Source: Bacillota bacterium
Lineage (GTDB): Bacteria > Bacillota > Clostridia > Lachnospirales > Lachnospiraceae
Length of the DNA: 19,829 bases
Assembly: GCA_023389295.1 (NCBI GenBank)
Contig: JAEWEO010000200.1
Span: 1-19,829 of the forward strand
Reading direction: 5' to 3'
The position numbers and the translations under genes were made by a program. Each line of letters starts with the position of its first letter. Positions within the stretch are counted from its first letter, which is position 1. Shown here one piece after another: positions 1-6,928 of this stretch. The notes beneath the pieces were generated by a model that worked only from the letters and a program-made list of their open reading frames with translations, searched no databases and had not been told where the DNA came from.

Positions 1-2
1 CG

Positions 3-434
3 ATTTCTAGTAGCCAAGTAACGATAACGGCTAATTTATATGGTTATTTAGTACTTTTAATGATGTTGATTACGAACTTACATCATTATTTTATAAGGGC
101 GATCATAGACTCGTTCCAAATTATTGAGCTTGGAAAAGCAAACTTAAATCCCGGTGCCTATCATTTAATGGCTAAATTCATAGTAGACTATTTTATTATT
201 GGTTTTCGAATTGTACTTCCTATTTTTGCATCAATATTAGTTGTAAATACAATTCTAGCAATTATATCCAAGATTGCTCCACAAATGAATATGTTTGTGA
301 TTGGTATTCAAATAAAAATTTTTGTAGGTCTTTTAGTTTTATATTTGATGATCGAGATGATACCGTCGGTAGCTGATTTTATATTTAATGAAATGGTTGA
401 GATGCTGAAAGCATCCGTTGAGTTATTGCATTAA
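3..434 (+). CDS. fliR: FliR, flagellar export gate protein (5'-truncated by window edge)
   Basis: This is the C-terminal part (about 143 residues) of the integral membrane export-gate protein FliR. FliR sits with FliP and FliQ in the core of the flagellar type III export apparatus. The reading frame is open from the first complete codon at base 3, so the true start lies upstream; the first internal ATG at 60 is not the start. Visible FliR features are a hydrophobic helix, a HHYFIRAIIDSF segment, a 'AP-MN-F--G-Q-K' stretch near residue 95 of the fragment, and a last hydrophobic helix before the soluble tail. flhB follows after 37 bases, as in Bacillus. The family call is firm from motif and neighbours; the missing N-terminus cannot be assessed. 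Confidence 0.93.
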   Translation: MSSSQVTITANLYGYLVLLMMLITNLHHYFIRAIIDSFQIIELGKANLNPGAYHLMAKFIVDYFIIGFRIVLPIFASILVVNTILAIISKIAPQMNMFVIGIQIKIFVGLLVLYLMIEMIPSVADFIFNEMVEMLKASVELLH

Positions 435-471
435 TAGGCAGGAAAGATAAGGAAGGCTGAGGAAATATATA

Positions 472-1605
472 ATGATACAACTGGATCAAATTCGTTATTC
501 TTCTTACCGGCTTTCATATAACCTACAGTTTTTTGCGGAAGGTGCAGATAAAACAGAGGAGCCCACCGCGAAGAAATTAAATGATGCCAGAAAAGAAGGG
601 CAGGTTGCAAAAAGTAATGAAATAACTTCAGCAGCAGGGCTAGCTACTATATTTATCATTTTAAAATTATTGGCCGGATCAATTGGAGAACAATTTATTA
701 ATATCTTCAAAAGCTCCTATACCAATATCGATAAATTATCAAGTACCGAGTTAACGTTACCTCTTAGTCAAGCAATCCTATCTGATGCAATACAGAAGAT
801 TATCATAATCTGTTTACCTGTGTTTTTGTTGGCAATGCTAGTGGCTTTTGTTGTTGTATTCTTTCAAGTAAAATGGGAGATATCAACCAAAACCATAGCA
901 CCTAAGTTCAACAAAATTAATCCGGTTAGTGGTTTTAAACGTATTTTTTCAAAAGACAAAGTTGTTGAATTAGTGATTGAAATTATTAAAATTATAGTTG
1001 TCTCGGTGGTTGCCTATAACACGCTAAAGAGTGAATGGGGCCTGCTTCTTCGCTTTTATGATATGGAGTTCGAACAGGCAATTATATTAATAGGAAACCT
1101 AGTCATCGACCTGGGATTAAAGATCAGTATGATTTTTCTTGTCATAGGTTTTGGTGATTTAATATATCAGAAAATTAAGTTTAAAAAGGACATGAGGATG
1201 ACAAAACAGGAAATAAAGGATGAATTTAAGAATTCCGAAGGAGATCCTCAGGTTAAGAGTAAAATTCGTGCTAGAATGCGAGAAGTTTCTATGCGAAGGA
1301 TGATGCAGGATTTGCCAAAAGCAGACGTAGTAATTACGAATCCAACCCATTTGGCTGCAGCTATTCGTTATGAGAAGGAGACAAGTGAAGCACCAATCTT
1401 GGTAGCAAAGGGTGCAGACTACCTGGCTCAAAAAATTAAAGATGTTGCGAAAGAGCATGATATTGAGATTGTTGAAAATAAGCCGCTGGCAAGAATGCTT
1501 TATCATAATGTTGAAGTAGGAGCGGAAATCCCTCCTGAACTTTATCAAATGACGGCGGAAGTTCTAGCTTATGTTTATGGACTAAAGAACAAGACAACTA
1601 CATAG
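472..1605 (+). CDS. flhB: FlhB, export substrate-specificity switch protein
   Basis: FlhB is the membrane export component that switches the flagellar secretion system from rod/hook to filament substrates by self-cleavage. The 377-residue protein has a short leader, a typical FADKTEEPT-like start (residues about 22-32), four hydrophobic helices and a cytoplasmic domain. The autocleavage motif N290-P291-T292-H293 is intact. The ATG at 472 follows a GAGGAA-type ribosome binding site. The protein carries about 20 residues before the conserved NLQFFAEG segment; no better internal ATG exists there, so I keep 472. The gene lies between fliR and flhA. It is followed by a repeat array that stays open in a different frame, so a frameshifted tail cannot be excluded. 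Confidence 0.97.
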   Translation: MIQLDQIRYSSYRLSYNLQFFAEGADKTEEPTAKKLNDARKEGQVAKSNEITSAAGLATIFIILKLLAGSIGEQFINIFKSSYTNIDKLSSTELTLPLSQAILSDAIQKIIIICLPVFLLAMLVAFVVVFFQVKWEISTKTIAPKFNKINPVSGFKRIFSKDKVVELVIEIIKIIVVSVVAYNTLKSEWGLLLRFYDMEFEQAIILIGNLVIDLGLKISMIFLVIGFGDLIYQKIKFKKDMRMTKQEIKDEFKNSEGDPQVKSKIRARMREVSMRRMMQDLPKADVVITNPTHLAAAIRYEKETSEAPILVAKGADYLAQKIKDVAKEHDIEIVENKPLARMLYHNVEVGAEIPPELYQMTAEVLAYVYGLKNKTTT

Positions 1606-1608
1606 ATA

Positions 1609-1776
1609 AACAGGAGGAACCTCTGATAGAACAAGAGGAAACCTCCAAAAGAACAGGAGGAACCTCTGATAGAACAAGAGGAAGCCTCCAAAAAGAACAG
1701 GAGGAACCTCTTAAAAAACAAGAGGAAGCCTCTAAAAGAATGGAGGCCAAAGCCTCCAAAAGACAGGAGGCTTGAG
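1609..1776 (+). repeat. Tandem array of ~43-bp SD/anti-SD-like units between flhB and flhA
   Basis: Three direct repeats lie at 1609-1651 (43 bp), 1652-1695 (44 bp) and 1696-1738 (43 bp), followed by partial units at 1739-1762 and 1763-1776. Each full unit contains AGGAGG (1612, 1655, 1699; also 1765) followed by an AGAGG...CCTCC or CCTCT half. CCTCC occurs at 1642, 1685 and 1753. Each unit can form short stems (AGAGG-AAG-CCTCT) and can pair across units. GGAGGC at 1742-1747 pairs with GCCTCC at 1752-1757 around a CAAA loop. The same GCCTCC can instead pair with GGAGGC at 1766-1771, which is the flhA ribosome binding site. Unit lengths of 43 and 44 break any constant reading frame. Confidence 0.9.
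1765..1770 (+). promoter_or_regulatory. flhA ribosome binding site, potentially sequestered
   Basis: AGGAGG lies 11 bases before the flhA ATG at 1782. A weaker AAGG at 1777 is too close to serve. The GGAGG core is complementary to CCTCC at 1753-1757, with an 8-base loop between the arms, so the site can be masked. An upstream hairpin (1742-1757) competes for the same CCTCC. Confidence 0.6.
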
Positions 1777-1781
1777 AAGGT

Positions 1782-3815
1782 ATGAAGAAGAATGACATAA
1801 TTGTTGGATTATTTTTGTTATCAGCTATCATCTTTTTAATAATACCAATTCCCGCCTTTTTACTTGATATTCTATTAGCATTAAATATTTCCATATCATT
1901 GGTAATTCTATTTAATGCGATGTTTTCAAAGGAAGTACTTCATATGTCGGCATTCCCGACTATTTTGTTATTTACAACAATATTTCGTATTTCACTAAAT
2001 ATTTCCAGCACGAAATTGATTTTGGGCTCAGGAGAACCCGGTGATGTAATTACTACCTTTGGTCAATTCGTGGGTGGTGGAGATTTAATTATTGGTATTA
2101 TCATATTTATTATACTAATTCTCGTTCAGTTCATGGTTATTAACAAAGGATCTGAGCGTGTGGCAGAGGTAACCGCTAGATTTACGCTGGATGCGATGCC
2201 TGGTAAACAGATGGCCATAGATGCTGATCTAAATACAGGAGCAATTACCGATGTAGAAGCTAAAGAGCGTCGTGAGAAAATTCAGGAAGAAGCGGCATTC
2301 TTTGGCGCCATGGATGGTGCAACAAAGTATGTTAAAGGTGATGCGATTGCAGGGCTCATTATTACTGTTATAAATGTTGCAGGTGGAACCATGATGGGTA
2401 TGTTAAGAATGGGTTTTTCTGCGATGGAGGCATTCGAGCACTTTTCCATCTTAACCATTGGTGATGGTCTTGTTAGCCAGATTCCTTCCCTGATGATATC
2501 TCTAGCTACCGGTATTCTAGTGACGAAGGCCTCCAAGGAAGCTGATTTTGGAGACATGCTGATGAAGCAGCTCTTCGCCATACCAAAAGCATTGTATCTG
2601 GTAGGAGGAACGATGATCGCACTTGGTCTTTTGACTCCGTTAAATGATTTACTTTTCATTGCTTATGGTTTAATCTTCATTATTTCCGGTAGAACGATTG
2701 CCTCCAAGCTGGAGGATACCAAGATAGAAAACGAAGTATCTGCCGAAGACATTTCTGCCAATGAAATACGAAAGCCGGAGAATGTGGTATCACTTTTACA
2801 GGTTGATCCTATTGAGCTTGAGTTTGGATATGGAATTATACCACTTGCAGATACGAACCAAGGAGGAGATTTACTGGATCGTGTTGTATTAATTCGTAGG
2901 CAGATAGCGCTGGAACTTGGTTGTGTGGTTCCGATGATTCGTTTAAGAGATAATATACAGTTAAATCCAAACCAATACATTATTAAAATTAAAGGAATTC
3001 AAGTAAGCGAAGGAGAAATCTTATTTGACCACTATATGGCAATGAATCCCGGTTATGTGGAAGAGGAGATTACGGGTATCCCTACTTTTGAACCTTCGTT
3101 CCATTTACCTGCTATTTGGATTACCGAGGGACAGAGGGAAAGAGCGGAAACTCTTGGGTATACCGTGGTTGATCCCCCGTCCATCATTGCAACCCATTTG
3201 ACAGAAATTATTCGAAGTCATATTTACGAAATGCTTACAAGACAAGATGTTCAAACACTTGTTGATAATGTAAAGGAATCTCATCAGACGCTTATCTTGG
3301 AATTGGTACCGAAGCTACTTAGTATTGGTGAAATTCAAAAGGTACTTCAAAACCTCTTAAGGGAGGGTATCTCCATTCGAGATTTAGTAACCATTTTTGA
3401 AACCTTAGCCGATTATGCTCCAACAACCAGAGATTCGGATGTATTAACCGAATATGCGAGACAGAGTTTGAAAAGAGCAATCTCTAGTAAATATTTTCCT
3501 CAAAGTGAAATGACGAGTGTTGTAACACTAGATCCCAAGGTGGAACAGGAAATTATGGGTGCTGTGAAGCAATCGGAACAAGGTGCATATCTTAGCCTTG
3601 ATCCTAATATAACGAGAGAAATTATTGAATCTGTTCAGAGTGAGGTCCATAAACTGGAGGAGTTAGGGAAAAATCCAATCATAATAACTTCTCCCATCGT
3701 TCGTATGTATTTTAAACGATTGACCCAAGATTATTTTAAGGATTTAGTAGTAATATCATATAATGAGATTGATTCCAATGTTGAATTACAGTCGGTAGGG
3801 ATGGTGACAGTTTAG
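1782..3815 (+). CDS. flhA: FlhA, flagellar export gate / chaperone docking protein
   Basis: FlhA forms the nonameric ring of the flagellar type III export gate, coupling proton motive force to export and docking chaperone-substrate complexes with its cytoplasmic domain. The 677-residue product has the usual length for the family. It has about eight hydrophobic helices in the first ~310 residues, the FHIPEP-type cytoplasmic loop (around residues 145-195) with D187 in KGDAIAG equivalent to the essential family aspartate, then a long soluble C-terminal domain. The ATG at 1782 gives the expected short polar N-terminus before helix 1. It ends in TAG whose last base is the first base of the flhF GTG start, so the two genes are translationally coupled. 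The 5' leader holds the repeat array described separately. Confidence 0.98.
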   Translation: MKKNDIIVGLFLLSAIIFLIIPIPAFLLDILLALNISISLVILFNAMFSKEVLHMSAFPTILLFTTIFRISLNISSTKLILGSGEPGDVITTFGQFVGGGDLIIGIIIFIILILVQFMVINKGSERVAEVTARFTLDAMPGKQMAIDADLNTGAITDVEAKERREKIQEEAAFFGAMDGATKYVKGDAIAGLIITVINVAGGTMMGMLRMGFSAMEAFEHFSILTIGDGLVSQIPSLMISLATGILVTKASKEADFGDMLMKQLFAIPKALYLVGGTMIALGLLTPLNDLLFIAYGLIFIISGRTIASKLEDTKIENEVSAEDISANEIRKPENVVSLLQVDPIELEFGYGIIPLADTNQGGDLLDRVVLIRRQIALELGCVVPMIRLRDNIQLNPNQYIIKIKGIQVSEGEILFDHYMAMNPGYVEEEITGIPTFEPSFHLPAIWITEGQRERAETLGYTVVDPPSIIATHLTEIIRSHIYEMLTRQDVQTLVDNVKESHQTLILELVPKLLSIGEIQKVLQNLLREGISIRDLVTIFETLADYAPTTRDSDVLTEYARQSLKRAISSKYFPQSEMTSVVTLDPKVEQEIMGAVKQSEQGAYLSLDPNITREIIESVQSEVHKLEELGKNPIIITSPIVRMYFKRLTQDYFKDLVVISYNEIDSNVELQSVGMVTV

Positions 3816-5032
3816 TGATAATTAAGAAATTCCAAGCAAATACAGAGACGGAAGCAATTATGCTTGCTAAAGAAGAACTTGGCAAGGATGCTATTGTCAC
3901 GAATATTAAAACAATATCTCCAAAGGGTATCTATAAGCTATTTCGCAAACCCTTAGTGGAGATTACGGCTGCTGTAGATGAAAATATCACCTACAAGAAT
4001 GATAAGCCGAAAGTGACAGCTGCGTTCTCAGCACCACCAGCGCGTAAATCCTTTCATCCGGATATTATATACGATGAACCTTCGGAAAACACAGCTGCTT
4101 CCAAAAATAGTGATTTTGGAGCATCACCTTCTGCAATAGAAATTAAATTAAACAATCTACAGAACTTAATAGAAAAGCAAATGGTGGAAAAAGAAAAAGA
4201 AACTCAGCAGAAAACGGAAGAAAAAGTAATGGAAACAAATAAAAACCTTGCTTGCATTCAATTAATTTATAACCAGTTGGTGTCCAATGAAGTGGATGAA
4301 AAATATGCGAATCAAATTCTTACAGAAATAGAAGGAAACTTAAAAAGGGATGCATCCATGGATAATATACTTGCAAGTATATATCAGAAAATCATCCTAA
4401 AGCTTGGTCAACCAAGAACAATAGAATTAAGTAATAGTAAACCTAAATTTGTTTTTTTTATTGGACCAACAGGAGTTGGAAAGACCACAACCATTGCTAA
4501 AATTGCTTCTAAATTTAAAGTGAATGATAAAGCGAAGGTAGCCTTACTAACTGCGGATACCTATCGAATAGCTGCGGTAGAACAGCTTAGAACCTATGCA
4601 AATATTTTGGGATTGCCTCTCAAAGTTATTTATACCGAAGAAGAGATGAGAATAGCCAAAGAAGAATTCTATGATTATGATATTGTATTTGTAGATACTG
4701 CCGGACGTTCCCATCGTAGCAAAGAGCAAAGAGATGATATAGAAACCCTAATTAATTCCATAGAAGAAGAGGATAGAGAAGTTTATCTGGTTCTTAGTGC
4801 AACAACAAAATATAAAGATCTAGTGAAGATTACGGAAGCATATTCGGAGATTATAAACTATAACTTGATATTTACGAAGCTTGATGAGACAAGTTCTATC
4901 GGGAACCTATTTAATATTCGCATGTTGACGCAAGCACCATTATCCTATGCATCCTTTGGGCAAAATGTACCGGATGATATTTCTCGAGTCGATGCACAAA
5001 ATATTGCAAAGCAACTTTTAAGGGGGCAATAA
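3815..5032 (+). CDS. flhF: FlhF, SRP-type GTPase placing flagella
   Basis: FlhF is a signal-recognition-particle-type GTPase that determines where and how flagella are assembled; with FlhG it controls number and pattern. The 405-residue protein has the B domain start MIIKKFQANTETEA, a charged low-complexity linker (about 70-145), and an NG domain with G1 GPTGVGKTT (217-225), a DTYRIAAVEQL segment, G3 DTAGRS and G4 TKLDE. The start is GTG at 3815, overlapping the flhA stop by one base, with a GGTAGGGAT-like ribosome binding site upstream; the N-terminus matches family starts exactly. flhG begins one base after its stop. Confidence 0.97.
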   Translation: MIIKKFQANTETEAIMLAKEELGKDAIVTNIKTISPKGIYKLFRKPLVEITAAVDENITYKNDKPKVTAAFSAPPARKSFHPDIIYDEPSENTAASKNSDFGASPSAIEIKLNNLQNLIEKQMVEKEKETQQKTEEKVMETNKNLACIQLIYNQLVSNEVDEKYANQILTEIEGNLKRDASMDNILASIYQKIILKLGQPRTIELSNSKPKFVFFIGPTGVGKTTTIAKIASKFKVNDKAKVALLTADTYRIAAVEQLRTYANILGLPLKVIYTEEEMRIAKEEFYDYDIVFVDTAGRSHRSKEQRDDIETLINSIEEEDREVYLVLSATTKYKDLVKITEAYSEIINYNLIFTKLDETSSIGNLFNIRMLTQAPLSYASFGQNVPDDISRVDAQNIAKQLLRGQ

Positions 5033-5033
5033 G

Positions 5034-5915
5034 ATGGATCAGGCTGACAAATTAAGAAAGATGGTGCAAGAACAGACCGCTCCCAGAAATGTTGCTAGAG
5101 TTATCACGATAACTAGTGGAAAAGGAGGCGTCGGTAAATCCAGTATATCAGTTAATCTAGCCATTGCACTTGCAAAACTGGGGAACAGAGTAATAATTTT
5201 AGATGCTGATTTTGGTTTAGCCAATGTTGAAGTTATGCTTGGAATTAGACCTAAGTATAATTTAGCGGATCTGATGTTTAAAGGAAAAAACTTAAACGAA
5301 ATTATTACCGAAGGACCTGAAAATATTGGTTTTATATCCGGGGGTTCAGGAATACAGGAGCTCACGAATCTAACAAAGGATCAGATTGTATATTTAATAC
5401 AAAAACTGGTGGAGCTAGATGAAAAAGCGGATATCATTCTGATTGATACCGGAGCCGGAATTTCAGATTCTGTTTTGGAATTTGTGGCTGCAAGTTCCGA
5501 AGTTTTACTGGTTGCTACACCCGAGCCTACTTCTATCACAGATGCGTATGCGCTTCTTAAGACGTTAAATCGCAGGATGGATATTTCCTTACAAGATACA
5601 GTTATCAAAATGGTTTCAAACCGGGTTGAAACTTCTGAGGAAGGCAAAGAATTATATGATAAATTAAGTTTAGTTGTTAGTAAGTTTCTTAATCTTCAAT
5701 TAGAATATTTGGGAGCTATAGCCCAGGATGCCATTGTTTCAAAGGCAGTAATAAAACAAAAACCGGCAATTTCTTCATTTCCCAATTCCAATTTTACTAA
5801 AACAATTTATAGTTTTGCAGACAAGTTATGTCTAAATGATGCGGATGAACATCAACACAAGAAAGGGATAGCCCAGTTATTTACGAATCTTCTCCGCGCA
5901 AGAATAAAGAAATAG
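5034..5915 (+). CDS. flhG: FlhG (YlxH), MinD-like ATPase, FlhF activator
   Basis: FlhG is a ParA/MinD-family ATPase that limits and positions flagella. In the family its N-terminus stimulates FlhF GTP hydrolysis. Here the activating motif DQAxxLR is present as DQADKLR at residues 2-8. The deviant Walker A is SGKGGVGKSS (28-37), followed by a DADFGLANVEVMLG switch segment, and a DTGAGIS segment carries the second switch. Length is 293 residues, normal for the family. The ATG at 5034 sits after AGGGGG and one base after the flhF stop. The gene ends the tightly packed export/placement block; the next gene starts 159 bases later. Confidence 0.97.
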   Translation: MDQADKLRKMVQEQTAPRNVARVITITSGKGGVGKSSISVNLAIALAKLGNRVIILDADFGLANVEVMLGIRPKYNLADLMFKGKNLNEIITEGPENIGFISGGSGIQELTNLTKDQIVYLIQKLVELDEKADIILIDTGAGISDSVLEFVAASSEVLLVATPEPTSITDAYALLKTLNRRMDISLQDTVIKMVSNRVETSEEGKELYDKLSLVVSKFLNLQLEYLGAIAQDAIVSKAVIKQKPAISSFPNSNFTKTIYSFADKLCLNDADEHQHKKGIAQLFTNLLRARIKK

Positions 5916-5927
5916 TAAAGTTTTCTA

Positions 5928-5977
5928 ATGTAAATTCAAATTAGTAGTACTAATTATTCAAAATCCATAATTTACAT
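5928..5977. repeat. Nested dyads between flhG and pilZ gene
   Basis: ATGTAAATT (5928-5936) and AATTTACAT (5969-5977) form a perfect 9-bp inverted repeat. Between them lies a 17-bp palindrome, AATTAGTA-G-TACTAATT (5939-5955). The right outer arm contains the candidate -35 TTTACA of the promoter described next. Either a protein operator or a branched hairpin could use these sequences; there is no clean T-tract, so I do not call a terminator. Confidence 0.6.
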
Positions 5978-6000
5978 AGACCTATACTATGAGCTATACT
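5971..6000 (+). promoter_or_regulatory. Candidate internal sigma-A promoter ahead of pilZ-cheB
   Basis: TTTACA (5971-5976) and TATACT (5995-6000) are separated by 18 bases, close to the vegetative consensus. The -10 lies in the second copy of a 12-bp direct repeat. Position in a 159-bp gap within an otherwise tight operon supports a regulatory role. No transcript evidence is visible, so this is a pattern-based call. Confidence 0.4.
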
Positions 6001-6011
6001 ATGAGCTATAC
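5982..6011 (+). repeat. 12-bp direct repeat (2.5 copies) over the candidate -10
   Basis: CTATACTATGAG occurs at 5982-5993 and 5994-6005, followed by CTATAC at 6006-6011. Each copy contains TATACT, so copy number changes which hexamer lies at usable distance from TTTACA at 5971. Confidence 0.85.
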
Positions 6012-6029
6012 AAAAGGAATAGAAATATT

Positions 6030-6043
6030 AAATCATATGATTT
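6030..6043. promoter_or_regulatory. 14-bp perfect palindrome upstream of pilZ gene
   Basis: AAATCATATGATTT at 6030-6043 is its own reverse complement. It lies between the candidate -10 (5995) and the pilZ start (6075), a place where a repressor could act. An AT-rich chance palindrome is the alternative. Confidence 0.35.
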
Positions 6044-6074
6044 TGCATAGTAATAATTCTTTGGGAGGGAAGAC

Positions 6075-6836
6075 ATGCTTCGCGAAATATTAGCCATAGG
6101 TGACAAAATTGAGATAAAACCACTAGGAAAAACAGGAAAACCAATTCATAATGCCAGAAGCTTTGTGAGTCAGCTGATTGATTTCGTGGATTTTGATGTA
6201 ATACATATCGCCACACCGATTGTTTTTGGAAGAACATTACTTTTAGTAGCTGGTGAAAATTATAATCTTTGCTTCTATACGAGCAAAGGTTTATATCAAT
6301 GTAATTGTGTAGCTATGAGTAACCACAAAGAAAATAATACTGTAATATCCGTTGTTCGGATCACAACTAATCTGGAAAAGTTTCAAAGAAGACAATATTA
6401 CAGGTTGGAATGCATCATAGATGTTGATTTTCGCCTAATTTCAACAGAAGAATTAATTATAAAACATAAGCTACAAGATGGGGAGATTAGGAGTACACAG
6501 GAATTAGAAGAATGGAAAGAAAAATTAGAACTTTTAGACCAAAATTGGAGCCAAGCTGCTGTAACAAATATAAGTGGAGGTGGATGTAGATTTAACTCCA
6601 ATATTTTGCTAAGTCAAAATGATAAAGTTAAATTAAAATTCAATTTGGTAATTGGGAATGAGTTGAAAAAGTTAGTGTTTGGTGCAGTTGTTATTTCCTC
6701 CGATAGATTAATAAATCGTGAGGGTACCTATGAAAATCGAGTAGAATTTTACGATATCATTCAAAAGGATCGTGAAGATTTAATTAAATATATCTTTGAA
6801 CAGGAGAGAAAACGCAGGAAAAGTAGCAATAGCTAA
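6075..6836 (+). CDS. YcgR-like PilZ domain protein (c-di-GMP receptor)
   Basis: The 253-residue protein resembles YcgR/DgrA-type flagellar brake proteins: an N-terminal YcgR-like beta domain (about 1-95) and a C-terminal PilZ domain. Both c-di-GMP contact motifs are visible: R106-x-x-x-R110 (RQYYR) and N165-x-S167-x-x-G170. Members of this family bind c-di-GMP and slow motility by acting on stator or rotor; that role is inferred here. The ATG at 6075 follows GGGAGGGAAG. The gene sits between flhG and cheB, after a promoter-like gap and before a 92-base gap with an inverted repeat. An insertion of about 35 residues (120-155, charged) separates the two PilZ motifs. The location within fla/che strongly supports a motility function. 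Confidence 0.9.
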   Translation: MLREILAIGDKIEIKPLGKTGKPIHNARSFVSQLIDFVDFDVIHIATPIVFGRTLLLVAGENYNLCFYTSKGLYQCNCVAMSNHKENNTVISVVRITTNLEKFQRRQYYRLECIIDVDFRLISTEELIIKHKLQDGEIRSTQELEEWKEKLELLDQNWSQAAVTNISGGGCRFNSNILLSQNDKVKLKFNLVIGNELKKLVFGAVVISSDRLINREGTYENRVEFYDIIQKDREDLIKYIFEQERKRRKSSNS

Positions 6837-6850
6837 GGTGCATCTTAATT

Positions 6851-6898
6851 CAAAAAGCCATGAAAAGACTAGATATGTTTCAAAGAACTAGCTTTTTG
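6851..6898 (+). other. Intercistronic inverted repeat between pilZ and cheB
   Basis: CAAAAAGC (6851-6858) and GCTTTTTG (6891-6898) form a perfect 8-bp stem around a 32-base loop. A partial attenuator or mRNA processing hairpin is possible; the long loop and short T run make a strong terminator unlikely. Confidence 0.35.
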
Positions 6899-6928
6899 CA
6901 AAGGAATAATGAAAGGTAAACCAGAAAA

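Noticed and set aside
1609..1776. CRISPR-like array between flhB and flhA
   Set aside because: Units are contiguous with no unique spacers of constant length and no cas genes nearby.
1598..1894. 98-codon minus-strand open frame across the flhB-flhA repeat array
   Set aside because: It arises from CCTC/TTCC repeats read backwards (Leu/Ser/Glu periodic) and runs into flhA; no start signal or homology is apparent.
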